Of a stretch of DNA of 64,000 nucleotides, positions 11,750 to 23,385 are shown piece after piece. The DNA is from Turritopsis dohrnii. Its lineage: Eukaryota > Cnidaria > Hydrozoa > Anthoathecata > Oceaniidae. Below the pieces are notes generated by a model, which was given only the letters and a program-made list of their open reading frames with translations, ran no database searches and was not told the origin of the DNA. Position 1 is the stretch's first letter, and every line of letters begins with the position of its first letter. The DNA is taken from positions 868,001 through 932,000 of the forward strand of contig BQMF02000002.1 in the NCBI GenBank assembly GCA_027922465.2. Direction: 5' to 3'. The position numbers and the translations under genes are program-made.

Positions 11750-12241
11750 GGTACAAAGGGAGAACGTCTACTGCTGGGGTAATATAAACTGCTCTTATTT
11801 ATTCATATTTTCTTTTTTAATTCTGTCTACAATCCTGGGACACAATTAGTGGCAATAGTATATGAGCATCTTTGCACTGATGAGATGCTGTCAAAGTGTC
11901 TCCATGGTTTAACACAAAATCAAAACGAGAGCTTTAACGCAACAATTTGGGAGGGAATCCCCAAGTCAACGTATGTATCATTGAAGAATCTCAAGCTTGG
12001 CACGAATGATGCTATCGGTCATTTCAATACTGGACGAAAGGCAACAATATTAATTCCTGAAAAGCTCCAAATGATTCCAGGCCAATACACACTACAAGAG
12101 CGTTCAAATTTAAATAAAAGAAATTGTCGCAAGGAAGCCATAAAAACTTACATACCGTATTTGCCGGTGTATAGATCGACTTTGTGTATAAGTCGAACAG
12201 TGAATATGAAAGTTCAAATCGAAGTTTTGTTTTTGTTGTAG
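11750..12241 (+). pseudogene. Mutator-like transposase fragment
   Basis: The frame from 11849 reads CLHGLTQNQNESFNATIWEG, then a segment with AIGHFNTGRKATILI and MIPGQYT. This matches the C-terminal part of a protein family common in invertebrate genomes and classed as Mutator-like transposase (TQN.NES.N motif). A short stretch at 11752-11778, translating as YKGRTSTAG, may be the end of the preceding coding block. The upstream catalytic part is missing and the last ~40 codons look non-homologous. Probably a remnant with no intact gene. Confidence 0.6.
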
Positions 12242-12279
12242 GAACCATCCGTGATGTGGATTTTTAATTGTACATACTT

Positions 12280-12770
12280 GAATTTATTTGTTTATACATA
12301 TTTAACAACTTTCTATTCTTGAGACGAATCTAATTATCATGTTAACTAACTAACTTCGTGCCCAAACTCCCAATTATAGTTAATGCAATTATCCTATTAA
12401 AAGAAAGACCCCCCGCAGAGTCGCTAATGTAAAAAAAAAATTTCGTTTCATGTTTGTTTAGTTTTCATGATCGAATTTATTTATTTATTGATGAAGTTAA
12501 TTCATTTTTAGTTCAGCATATATGTTAACTTATATCAACTTCGTGTCCAGGCTCCAAATACAGTTGATGCAATTATCTTATAAAGAAGAGACCCCCGCAG
12601 AGTCGCTACTGTTAAAAAATCGTTTCTGTTTGTGTGTTTGAATTTTGTTTCAAGTTGATGTTTTTAAGTCAGAGAAAAGTTTTTATTTGTAAATACATGA
12701 AGATTCTAGAATTTATTTATTTATTTACGAAATCAATTATTTTACCGCAGAGTCGCTATTGAAGGTTATG
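12280..12770 (+). repeat. Diverged direct repeats with CGCAGAGTCGCTA core
   Basis: The core CGCAGAGTCGCTA starts at 12414, 12596 and 12746. The first two sit in a longer shared block (AACTTCGTG, CTCC, GTTAATGCAATTATC or GTTGATGCAATTATC, then a C-run), with a period of 182 bp. The third copy keeps only the core and an ATTTATTTATTTA run. Non-coding. Confidence 0.65.
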
Positions 12771-13242
12771 AGTTTTAGTAAAAAGTTCAAATAGATGCTA
12801 GATCGTTAAGCCTGGTTTATAAGTCGAACCTAAACTTGATTATCTTTCATCTGATCAAACGTGGAAAGTGCATAATTTTTTCGCAGCAAAGAAAACTTGT
12901 CACGCATCTATTTTATCAATAATTTGCAGAAGTAATTTACATGAACTCACACCGGCGTGAAAATGCAAGAGTGAACACGTGCGTTGAGTTATTTCGTGTG
13001 ATATGTTGTGTTCTTTGTATGATTTTGTTTATCAGACAAACACACTTTCTACAACTACATACATTTCATAGCATAATAATTAGTGAGTTTTAGCAAGACG
13101 ACGCGGACGTTAATTTGGGGTTTCCCCGGAGGAAAAATGGCCTGGACTCTAATGTTTATACCGCGTCGAGTTTCGTGAAGTTGCGTTCACAACTCCATTT
13201 TGGCCATTTTGACGTTCTCTAGAAAACGTGATAGACTTCGAG

Positions 13243-14164
13243 ATGGAAAACATTGATTCTAAGAAGAAAAAGTAAGTTGTATTAGCAATTTTCATTAATT
13301 TCTGCTTTGTTTTTGAAAATTTGAGTATAATGAACGTTTTTAAAGATTCTGTTGTTTACTGAACTATGAATTCAGTTTTGTTTGGCTTTAAAAAAAGACA
13401 TGCAGGTGGTCAGAGGCAGAAGAGAAGTGTTGGATGGCATTTTTAACATATCAAAAGCTTACGTTTTTCTTTCATTTAGAGAAAATATGCAGTGGAATGA
13501 GGACAAAGACATTTTAATGTTGAGAGAAGTAGCATCAAATGGCATTTTCACTTTCAAAAGTGGTTCTCGTGAAAGAGGTGCCCTTTGGCAAGTCATTGCC
13601 ACAAACCTTGCAGGCTTTGAAGGCTTTTATGCAATAACAAGTCGTGGTGTCAGGGAACGATGTACTTCATTAATGAAAAAATTCCAAACAAGGAACAACA
13701 CTGAGATTAGATCAACTGGTCAAGGTGGGGAGGAGCCTTCAGAGTTAGACCAGTTGCTACAAGATTTAGTGGATCTAAGTGCTGACTCAGAGGTTAAAAA
13801 AGCTGAAGAGAAACAGAATAAGACCATTGAAGCAAATGCAGAACAGCAGAAGGCGCTTGATATACGCCAAACTGCCATGGAGTCTTTACGAGAGACAAGA
13901 AAAAGAAAAGCTGACCTAAGTGATTCAGGAGAACCTAGCAGTAGTACAAGGAGACGTTCCGGGGGCGATACGATTGCTATTTTACGAGAAAAAATGGAAG
14001 CCGATAAAGAGCATAGAAAGATTGAATTGGAACGTCGAAATGAATTTCAGCAAATGTTTCTAGCACAACAACAAAATCAACAGAAACAGTTTGAATTTAT
14101 GGCCCAACAACAGCTTCAACAGCAGCAGTTTCTGGCATTATTGTTAAAGAAAAAAGATGATTAG
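13243..14164 (+). CDS. Harbinger Myb/SANT-like DNA-binding protein
   Basis: Two exons, 13243-13271 and 13480-14164. The donor AAA|GTAAGT and acceptor TTTAG|AGAAAA join in frame inside a Lys run, giving about 237 aa. An N-terminal Myb/SANT-like module carries W at MQWNEDKDI, GALWQVIA and RCTSLMKKF. A charged coiled-coil region and a Gln-rich C-terminus (AQQQNQQKQ, QQQLQQQQF) ending KKKDD follow. In Harbinger elements this protein binds the ends and brings the transposase to the nucleus. It converges with the transposase gene at 14783. An unspliced frame starting at 13382 would lack the short first exon and is less likely. Confidence 0.85.
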
Positions 14165-14782
14165 TTAGACTTGATCGGAACAGTTCTGCTAAGAACATTT
14201 TGTTTTATTGGCTTTATTTTGTGTTATATATATACCACTAGCGGAAGAAATATTTAGTTTTTTTTTAATTTTTTGTTACAAACACTAAGTTTGAAAATTC
14301 GTTGCATCTTTTCATTAATTTCCGAAAAATCTAGCTTTTTTTAAGACAGAAAAGTTACTGATCTTGGTCCTGATACAAACACCTAACATTTAAGAGATGC
14401 AAAAATATATGTACTTTTAATCGTTTCAATCTGCTGTTTGCTTGTTGTTATGTTGATTTTAAGTTTTTTGTTTTGTTCATGGTTTTGATGCAGTCTTACA
14501 AAACTGATAATATCTTATGTTATGTTTTTTGCACTGATAAGAATAATGAATGATAAATAACTGGTGGAAGCTACAAGAATCATAATGTAAGATGTTTTTG
14601 CCTTTATTTATGATGGCCATGAAAAAATTATCATAAAAAGAAGAATATATCTCATGTGTACTTTTATTGTGCATACTTTTATTTTTTATTATTATAACTT
14701 AAAAAGGTTTTGTATATATTTATGACAACTTTTGAAGTGTAAATATTATCTTGAGTTTATTGAATATTTGTCCAAACTGATA
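14165..14782. other. Convergent 3' ends inside the Harbinger element
   Basis: 618 bp of AT-rich sequence between the two stop codons. It is presumed to hold both 3' UTRs. No third gene is visible. Confidence 0.55.
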
Positions 14783-15874
14783 TTATTGGAGATATTCCCG
14801 TGCAGAAGGTGGGTCCAATTCAAAAAATGTAGAAACTTGATTACCATAGAAGCATGCATGGAGATTTTGTAGCAGTGCACAAATACTGTATGTTTTTCCA
14901 ATAGGTGAAAGTCCAATTTTAAGTTCTTTCTTATAGTCAACAAATTTATAATATTTCTTTATGTCACCGAATAGCCACTCTACACTAACACGAACCGTTT
15001 TCATAGCTTTATTGTAATCAGCCTGCGCAGGTGTCAGAACTGCTCCTCGAAATGGGGCTTGTAAATGTAAATTCAAAGGATAGGCAGGATCTCCATACAC
15101 GCATAAAGGATTCCCTTGAAAAAATGCTACCCTCTGCAACTCAGGAAGTAAATTTGATTGATGAAGCATAGTACTGTCGTGTCTTCTACCTTCGAAGGGG
15201 CCTGCCAAATTTGCAATTAGTCCATTAGGTAAGGCCACACTCTGAAATTTTAATGCATGGACCCTCTTGTGACCATTATAAACAACTCTTTGATTAACAT
15301 TTGGTCTACAAATAGGGATGACAGTACCATCAATGAAACCAAAGCAGTTCTGAAGTGGGGCCCCTTTATTGTTTACAACTTGAGCATAGTTATTCAAAAA
15401 TTGAGGTTGCAGGAACCACTGATTCCAAGAGCTCAGTCGATGGTTATGGTCTCTGTAAACAAAGTTCTGAATGTGATTGAATAAAATACATATTTCTGTC
15501 TGATCCCTTCCAAATACAGGAACCATATCAGTGAATCTGCATGGAAAAGCTAGTCTTTTGAGAAGAATGCAAAGGCCCTCGACTCCAGAACATGTAATTC
15601 TTTCTGGTGTGGTTATTTTCTCTGGAATGTGCATATATTCAACCAAGTCATAAATGTGGGAGGCATGAAACCTGAAGTGTTTTTCACATTGGGCTTCATC
15701 AAATGTATCGAGGTCAAATAATGGATATTTCCAATACGGATAAACTTCTCTTGATTTGTTTAAATCATACAGCAAAATAAATTCAATGTCATCGATGTAA
15801 TTATCAACGTAAGAGAGCAAAAGAGCATCTCTAACAGTTTTGAGACTGTTAGCGGTAGCCATTTTAAGTTTCAT
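14783..15874 (-). CDS. HARBI1-type transposase, intact
   Basis: Single-exon 363-aa protein of the DDE_Tnp_4/Harbinger nuclease family, close to the usual length (about 350-400). Catalytic candidates are D182 in GFIDGTVIP, D233 in RRHDST or D262 in YGDPAYP, and E299 in RVSVEWLFGD, in the expected order. The N-terminal third holds a helical region ending VYRDHNHRLSSWNQWF. No stop or frameshift is seen. The ATG at 15874 leaves about 110 bp to the terminal repeat. With its Myb-like partner this could be a mobile copy; expression is not shown by sequence. Confidence 0.92.
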   Translation of the reverse strand: MKLKMATANSLKTVRDALLLSYVDNYIDDIEFILLYDLNKSREVYPYWKYPLFDLDTFDEAQCEKHFRFHASHIYDLVEYMHIPEKITTPERITCSGVEGLCILLKRLAFPCRFTDMVPVFGRDQTEICILFNHIQNFVYRDHNHRLSSWNQWFLQPQFLNNYAQVVNNKGAPLQNCFGFIDGTVIPICRPNVNQRVVYNGHKRVHALKFQSVALPNGLIANLAGPFEGRRHDSTMLHQSNLLPELQRVAFFQGNPLCVYGDPAYPLNLHLQAPFRGAVLTPAQADYNKAMKTVRVSVEWLFGDIKKYYKFVDYKKELKIGLSPIGKTYSICALLQNLHACFYGNQVSTFFELDPPSAREYLQ

Positions 15875-15989
15875 TCCATACGTTCGAAAAGCTAAAACAA
15901 TTTTCCAAGAAGACGCGAACGTCTTTCAATATGATAAAAAACCGCGTTGCAAAAACGTCCGCGTCGTCTTGCTAAAACTCGCTATTATA

Positions 15990-17141
15990 TTGACAGCGTC
16001 AATCATTTCTATAGAAAAACTTGGTATGCCCTTCCTCGCGAAATCATGCGCACCAAATCATGCTCAATATCATGCCCAAAGCATCACCCTCCATCGCTCG
16101 AGTCTGAGTTCTCAAAAGACTTAGGTGTCGCTCCTCATTTAAACATCATTAATTATTCATGAGGCAGGGTCGGATCCAGGGGTAGGCTAAGTAGGCTCAA
16201 GCCTATTTGAGAATAATTACGTCAAATTTATTTACGGCTGTATGTCTGTATCCTAAATCTTTTTCTCACGAAGGAGAGGAGGTCGCAGAAAAAATTTATT
16301 TCTTTGTTTCAGGTGCCGTGCTCATCCACTGTCTCGGCAACCGCCAACAGTGGGGGCGCTAAAATCAACCACATTATAGTCACCACCATCGAACCAAGCC
16401 TGCCGTTCATGTAACAAAGTAGATATCATTTGCCACTGAACAACCATAAAAAAATGTCTACTTCGTTTCATGAAGTAGGCTTTTTTCGAGCAAGATAGGC
16501 TTTTTTCGAGTAAAGCCTACTGAGTTAATGCATAGTAGATTTTACATAGTACATTTACAGCGCACTGATGCCTTTTTCCCCTTATAATTCTGTCTGCTTT
16601 GCCGATCTGAAGTAGGCCTTTTGTACCAATATTGAGTATTCACATTAAACATCAACACATGGCATGATGTGAGGCTGAGGAGGTAAGTCAAAAGTATATA
16701 AATGAGTGGTTTAAGCATGGCAGTAAAATTTTGACATCAAAAATTTAGAAGGAAACCGTCTTGATAGTCACAGATTTCACAGAAAGATGGCTCTTCTTCG
16801 ATTTCTCTCCCTGACCCCACTGTCACTTTATTATTCACCACAGGATGGTGTGGAGGAGATGACTTATATTTTTGGAAATTGATATCCCCTTACGTTTGTA
16901 GCATTACATGTAGGTGTATGAAGATCATTTGGATGTGTATGTGGTGTGTGTTATGTTTAGTTTGTGTTGAGCACTTAAAAAAAGAAAAATAAGCATAAAA
17001 AAGATTATGAATAAATGTAACCATGGTATATATTATTGTACACACACACACACACCAAACAGATTGTTACTGAATATCTGTCTTTATCAAGGTAGCTATT
17101 ATCAGGCGTATTTACTTGTTTTAAAAATTTAACTGCTAGTC
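15990..17141. other. Non-coding stretch with small repeats
   Basis: Contains GGTCGGATCCAGGGG near 16168, a 22-bp duplication (TAGGCTTTTTTCGAG repeated at about 16485-16515) and a short (CA)n run at 17041-17056. I see no gene. The left end of the OTU-hAT element probably lies here, but a matching right end was not found. Confidence 0.45.
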
Positions 17142-20100
17142 ATGGAGGATTTCGAATTACATTCTGGAAAAGCAAAATCTAAACTGGAAGAAGCATGGGT
17201 GAATTGGCCTAAACTCTACAATATCACTCGAGAATCGTCATTAAAACAAGATGACTTAGCAACAGTTATCTTAAGCAATACAATAAGGAGAAAAGGGATT
17301 AGAATTGCCCCAAATTACAAACCGATCAGGTATGTTATTTCAATTTTTTTGCATAAAAATAAAAAACACTTGCATGTTAAAATTTCGTCAGAAGGATTTT
17401 TAAAGGTTCAGTTTTTGGCTAGCTCATTTTATATTTACTTACATGAACTTTGTTCAACTAATTTATGCATTACGTTATTCTGTGAAATCCCCCATAGAGT
17501 TGGAAATGATGGTAATTGCCTCTTTCGAGCTGTGTCAGTTGCCTTGATTGGCAATGAATCTCTCTCGAATGAGTTAAGAACTTTGACAGCAGTTGAATTA
17601 CATCAATGTGCAGAATGGTATGCATGTCAAGATCATTTTGAAAAAATTAAAACAACATTATCTTCAACTACATCATCAAATTTATTTACGCAATCACTTT
17701 CTGATGTTGGATATAAAGAATATACTGCTACTAAAACCGAATCTCAGCATTACAGAAAGAAGCGAAATATATTTCAGAAAATTTTAACTGGGTATCTTTT
17801 GTTGGAGTAATGGCTTTATGTAGTGCAATTCAGGTGATAACATTGATCATTCGCAAAGCTATGGTTCACTTGGAAATTAATATATACCATTTTGTAACAT
17901 CTTTTGTAACATCAGTCTCTTCCCATTACTATAAATTTACTAGGTAAAATGAGCTAAGCGTTTATGTTGTAAACTTGATAATATACTTGCTGATGTGATT
18001 TTCATTTTAAGGTTCCTATCAGAATTATTTACCAAGATTTTGGAGATACTAGAATGAATAACCTGTTTGATACTGTTTTAACACCACGAATGCCTTTGGA
18101 TACTTCCGAATTGATTTATTTGTTTTGGTTTAAAGTTGAATCACTACACAATCTCACTACCAGTGGATCAAATAAGGCACCACAAAGACCAAATCACTTT
18201 GTTCCCATCATGCAAATACCATCAGTAAAATTGAAGAAATCAAACCTAATACAAATACCAAAAAACTTGTCAATTGCAGTCCCAAAAGTATCAAAGCAAC
18301 AACAAAAGATTTCTACTTATTTTAAGCACAGCAGTTTAATTGGTAATGTTTTAAGGACAACTAAAAGAAGTTATAGAAATTATTATTGTAACATGATAAA
18401 TGTTCCAAGTAACATAATACACCTCTTCTTTTTATTAGTGACTCCAAAGCAGGATGATGTTAACATGGTTTCCCCTCTTTCAACAAGTCCTAAAGATATG
18501 TGTACTGAATCTTCATCAGCTTATCCTATTCTTGAACAGCTAAATGTAGATACACAAATGGATATTGACCTGGTACCCGGAATTAAATGTGACATAGATT
18601 TGGAATCAACAGTACCTGCTAAGCCACTTCAAGCCACTTCAAGCTGTCCAAAAGCAATCAAGCAAGAAGGGGAAAAACAGCATATTCACAACATGGACAT
18701 AGGAAATTACATTGGAAAAGATTTGACTGACAGTGAGAAAATGAATGTACTTAAAAATGTCTGGAAGCCTGAACAAAATTTTATGTTTGAAGCAGACAAA
18801 GTCACTAAGCGACGATTCAATCATAAATGGTTACATCAATTTCCATGGTTGTCATACTCAATGTTGTTTAATGGGGCTTTCTGTATTCATTGTGTACTAT
18901 TTTCAAGGAATATTGAGAATCAGCAGCTATGTCAGGTCCCATTTACCGATTGGAAAAATGCAATAAACAAGTTTGAGAAACATAGTTCCACATCCATACT
19001 TCAAAAAAGATGTTTGGCAGATTCATGTGAATTTCAACGAGTCATGAAAAATCGATCCCTTTGCGTTGCTTCTCAGCTAGATTCATTATATCAAAGAAAT
19101 GTCACTCAAAATCGCGAAATCCTCAAATCCTTGATTCGCATCTTGGTAACCATGGCTCAGCAGTGCATTTCTTTTCGGGGTCGTGATGAAAGTGATCCAA
19201 CTGCTATGATGCAAGGAAAAACCACATCAACAGAAAATCCTGGAAATTTTCTTGCTATCGTAAGATTGGCAATAGAACTTGACTGCCCCATCCTGAAACA
19301 ACATCTCTCAACGTGTGGGAAAAATGCAACATATTTGTCAAAAACAATACAAAATGAACTGTTATCCATCATATCCGATGACATCCTTGATCAACTGATA
19401 GCTGAGATTAAAACAGCTAAATTCTTTTCTATTCTTGGTGATGAGGCAGTAGACATAAGCAATAAGGAACAGATGCCTATCATTATACGCTATGTAAATG
19501 CAGACGGAATAATTAAGGAGGTGTTTGTCAGTATGGCAGAGTGTTTATATGGATGCTCTGGAGACTGTTTAGCAAAAACTATACTGTCAGTAGTAGAAAA
19601 GCTAAATCTGGACATGAGCAATTGTAGAGGCCAAGGCTATGATGGTGCAGGTAATCGAATTTCGCTACTGACAAATAAAACTAACTAACTAACCCTGATT
19701 ATATTCTTACCTATCTATACTGCATTATTTTGTTTGTGTTGTTATGAATGATACGTTAATTTTTAGTATTACAGAAGCGTTTTTGAAATTCTGCAAAACT
19801 TTTTTTACCATTTTTCTTTTATTCCTAATACTAGGAGCGATGGCTGGGAAGATATCTGGTGCCTCAACAAGAATAAAGAAGATATACCCGAAAGCACTTT
19901 ATGTGCACTGTCCATCACACCGACTAAACTTGTGAGTTGCTGCAAGTTGCCAGTTACCTATGGTAGAAGAGATGATGGCGCAATTCGAGGCAATTGCTTT
20001 GTTCTTTTATTTATCGCCAGTAAGATGTGGAGTTCTTGACGAGGTCATTAAAATAGTCAATCCTGATGCCGAGCATAGGATTATTTTAAATGTGTGTAGA

Positions 20101-21123
20101 ACGCGTTGGATTGCCCGATTGGACGTACTGGATACATTTTGTGAACTACTACCATCTGTTCACGCGACCCTTGACAAAATTGCAATAAATGAAAAAAAAG
20201 AGTATAGCAAAAAGAATAAAGATGCAGCGAAACCTTTGTTAAAAGGTATTGAAGATTTTGAATTTATTGCAACACTTGTCATTGTGCAGAAAATTCTCGC
20301 GTACACTTGTGGATTAACTGTTAAACTTCAAAGAGTAGAAACGGATTTGGTGCAAACATTTCACGACGTAGCGTTACTCCTGCAAACTCTGAAGGAAGTG
20401 AGGACCAACATTGATCATCACTTTGAAATCTGGTATCAAGCTATATTAGAGCTGGCAAGTGAAATAGATGTTCAGGAGAAACTCAAGCGTCGTTGCAAGT
20501 TCCAAATTTATCGTGAGAACTACATTTCAGATGAGCCTAAAAATATTTTCAAATTGGCTGTGGCGATACCCTTTCTGGACCATCTGGTAAAAGAGATCTC
20601 GACCAGATTTTCAACGGAAAACTTGTCTATTTATTGTGGATTCAGCATAATGCCAAAGCATGTGGTATCACCAGAAGGGCAATCAATGGCTGGGCAAGAG
20701 GTGCAATGGAGGGAGAGTTTCAAAAAATTTGTCCATTTGTACAGTACTGATATTCCAAATCAACAAGTTCTTCATGCGCAACTAGATATGTGGGATATCA
20801 AATGGAAAGATTTCAAGGGCGTTCTACCGACAACCGTTACGAAAGTTTTGGAAGCAACGGATAAGGATTTATTCCCATCAATCTACACATCACTACAAAT
20901 TCTTGGTACCGTTCCAGTGACCACTTGTACATGTGAACGAAGCATTTCAGGACTAAGGAGATTGAAAACATGGTTAAGAAACAGAATGAGTGAAGAACGA
21001 TTGAATAACTTGTCGGTGATAATGTTTAATAAAGGTGTCCCAATCAGTTATGAAAGAATTGTGGATTCTTTTGCTTCAAAGCACAAGCGGCGAATGGCAC
21101 TATCCCATATTTTGTCTGATTGA
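17142..21123 (+). pseudogene. OTU domain fused to hAT transposase (broken)
   Basis: Five exons: 17142-17329, 17498-17833, 18012-18342, 18439-19650 and 19835-21123, about 1118 codons. Exons 1-3 encode an OTU cysteine-protease domain: catalytic Asp/Cys motif VGNDGNCLFRAVS, and His motif PNHFVPI some 140 residues later. Exons 3-5 encode a hAT transposase: TTF-type zinc finger (RRFNHKWLHQFPWL, FCIHCVLFS), catalytic GDEAVDIS, RGQGYDGAGAM across the exon 4/5 joint, HCPSHRLNL, and C-terminal dimerisation domain (CERSISGLRRLKTWLRNRM). Joints CAG|GTATGT, CAG|GTGATA, TTG|GTAATG and CAG|GTAATC are consistent in phase. The 96-bp third intron is optional, since the frame stays open through it. Breaks: one base missing near 17740 and an in-frame TGA at 19933. 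hAT transposases cut and paste DNA; OTU proteases cleave ubiquitin. What the OTU part does here is unknown. Confidence 0.82.
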
Positions 21124-21590
21124 AAGAGATTTTTAATGATGCAAATTTAGCGAGTCATTTGTTGACCATATTCATTTTCAGTTTTTATTTTTCTATTGTA
21201 TTACTTATTTCAAGAAAATAACACTATAAAGAGTATTAATTTCCCGTAAAATCAGGCACTTGTTTGATCGCTTGTAAATTGTTTTTTTTTTTCTGCTGAA
21301 CACCGTTCTAAAAAGGTTTCTCTTTAAATATTATACCGTGATACAAAATAACCTGAAGGAGAGTGGATTTTCTTTAGTGTCATTAAAGGGAAGTTCATTA
21401 TTATGAATTCATTCATATTCATTACCTTGAACTGAAACCTGAGAGAAAGTTAACAGGTGGCTATTAAAATAAAGAAAATTGTTCTTAATACATTAAGTGA
21501 GACTATTTTTCGTTTTGCGTGACCTAAAGAACAGCAGTTAACATTTGTATCAAAATATTTTCAATTAAAAGAAGTTTCTTCCTTAATTCA
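21124..21590. other. Gap between OTU-hAT gene and second Harbinger element
   Basis: AT-rich, non-coding. No inverted copy of the sequence near 16164 was found here, so the element's right end is unresolved. Confidence 0.4.
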
Positions 21591-21655
21591 TTAAGCTGCG
21601 TTTCCAGTCGAAAAAGAAAATTTCTACTAGAAACGCGCGTACGTCACGGGTTGCT

Positions 21656-22087
21656 ATGGTAATTTTGTTTCGACTCGAAAACTTCTGCATGATCGAACAA
21701 GTTGAAAATTTTCAACTTTTTCTGTGGTTTTCGCTCGAAAAATCATTGAGAGCCATTCAAGTTGCTCTAAAAAAGCTGACTTGCGCATTTTTCAAAGATC
21801 AACATCAAAACAAGATGGCAACTGGAAGAGATGATTACTGTGAATTTTCTGCAGATCAAACGCAAGTTTTTAACAACGAAGAAAATGAATTATTAAGCCA
21901 AGGGGTAGAAACGATGAATTATTTACAACAACAGCAGTTGCAGCAACAGCAACAGCAGCTGCTTCAACCGTTTCTACCAGCAAGTCAAATAAAGAGCATT
22001 CTCGTAAACGAGATGAGATCTTTTCCAGCAATATGGAATAATAAATCTAGTTTATACAAGGATCAGAATAAAAAGGTTCAATCATAG
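21656..22087 (+). pseudogene. Harbinger MADF/Myb-like gene fragment
   Basis: The frame probably starts at the ATG of MATGRDDYCEF (about 21813). It encodes a Gln-rich stretch (LQQQQLQQQQQQ) and then FPAIWNNKSSLYKDQNKK, which resembles the opening of a MADF domain. It is cut at 22087, just before the nested TIR element at 22100, so the rest of the domain is lost. In intact elements this protein partners the transposase. Confidence 0.6.
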
Positions 22088-22099
22088 AAAGAAATATCT

Positions 22100-22775
22100 A
22101 AATAGATCGCAAGATATAATCCTTTAAAATCACTTAGGTCGCATATTTTAACATATTCACTCTGTTATGATTTCATTAATTTTTCAGGGGTAAGCAATGA
22201 TCTTTCCACTATACGGCTCTATTCAACAGAATAATTACAAAATTTAACTTCCCATGCATAAGTCATAAATTTTTATATTAATCCCAAAGGGATGCTTTTA
22301 CAGTACGCCGTATGGAGATAATGAATGCAATGAATGCTCACGTAGTCATTAAATTTAACGTATTCCCAATTATATTAGATGTTAATTACCTTCGCAGTTG
22401 CAAAATCTATCACCCTGGTTTTCATCAAATCCTTACAAGTTTGTAAACACGAGAAACATACGACCTAAAGGCCGATTTCCATTCAACACTTGTGCCCGCG
22501 CGGACGTAGAATTTTCCGAGCGGCCAAACAGCTGCAAATGGAAATCAAAAGACACGATTGACTGAAATTATCAGCGGACATCGGTGGGCTTAAAAAAAGT
22601 TAAAACTTTTTAACTTTATTTTTGCTCGCTGAGCGGACATAACTACGCTTATGAATTAGCCAATACGCATGCGTTCTAAGTCACTGAGCGTGGATTACCT
22701 ACGTCCGCGCTGATATTTTCCTGAATGGAAATTGGCCTTCAGTGACTTTAAAGGATTATATCTTGCGATCTATTT
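22100..22775. mobile_element. Nested TIR element, 34-bp ends
   Basis: AAATAGATCGCAAGATATAA, continuing TCCTTTAAAATCACT, at 22100-22134 is matched as an inverted copy at 22742-22775 with one mismatch by eye. It interrupts the MADF-like gene of the surrounding Harbinger element. It has no coding sequence and itself carries a smaller TIR element. Target duplication unclear. Confidence 0.7.
22468..22739. mobile_element. Inner TIR element, third nesting level
   Basis: Left end AAGGCCGATTTCCATTCA and right end TGAATGGAAATTGGCCTT are inverted. A second inverted block GCGCGGACGTAG/CTACGTCCGCGC lies just inside. About 272 bp, more GC-rich than its surroundings, non-coding. Confidence 0.7.
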
Positions 22776-23103
22776 CACTATTTTGAAAAATTATTTCGCC
22801 TTTTGAACAATCAAAGATTGAAGTTTGTCTAACAAAAAATTGAGCTGTCTTGCTCTTTTCTATAAAAAGCTCGTTTTTTTCATCTTCATTTTTCTTCTTC
22901 CATTTTCATTATTCTTCCAAAACTTTTTATATCATGAAAAAGTGCTTTTTAAGTTTGACACCGCGCAAAAAAGAATTTTTGAAATATCTCATAACCTTCA
23001 AATTTGCCAAGCATTTATAAAAACTGTGCAAGTTCATTTGAAACGAACTTTAAGAAAATGTGTATAGGAGGTTAGCATTACTATGATATGCTATTTATTT
23101 ATG

Positions 23104-23385
23104 CTATGATTTTTGTGAATCGCCACTCGCTAAGTATCTTAAAGTCAGGCATAATCGTTCTTGAGCTGAAATACACTCCCGTCTTAAAGATGATTTTGTT
23201 ATCTTTTGTGCTACATACTGCAACAACTTTTCACAATTAGAAAGTGACATTCGAAATAATTTGAAAAAATATTCATGATCAAATAATGCTGTTTCCTTCA
23301 CTAACAGATGGAATTCTCCCTTCCAAGGTCTTTCAGCAAAAATTTGCCTTACCCAGAATCTTCTTTTTAAACGTTTTTGTTTCAA
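23104..23385 (-). pseudogene. HARBI1 transposase N-terminal fragment
   Basis: About 90 residues match the N-terminus of Harbinger transposases: RRFWVRQIF, GEFHLLVKE, LFDHEYFFKLFRMS and a helical tail ending LCLTLRYLASGDSQ. The catalytic core is absent because of the internal deletion of the 21594-23588 element. The frame is preceded by a stop, so it has no obvious ATG. Confidence 0.8.

Larger units (their letters stand above)
13082..15983. mobile_element. PIF/Harbinger transposon, apparently complete
   Basis: Inverted ends AGTGAGTTTTAGCAAGACGA, continuing CGCGGACGTT, at 13082 and the complement of AGCGAGTTTTAGCAAGACGA at 15983 bound 2902 bp. The bases ATT flank both sides; Harbinger elements usually duplicate TTA or TAA, so the edge may be off by a base. 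Inside are two convergent genes: a Myb/SANT-like protein (plus) and a HARBI1-type transposase (minus). This is the canonical two-gene layout. Both frames are open. Confidence 0.9.

Noticed and set aside
16164..16190. Possible hAT terminus (CAGGGTCGGATCCAGGGG) for the OTU-hAT gene
   Set aside because: Starts with CAGGG as hAT ends do, but no inverted partner was found after 21123, so no element boundary is claimed.
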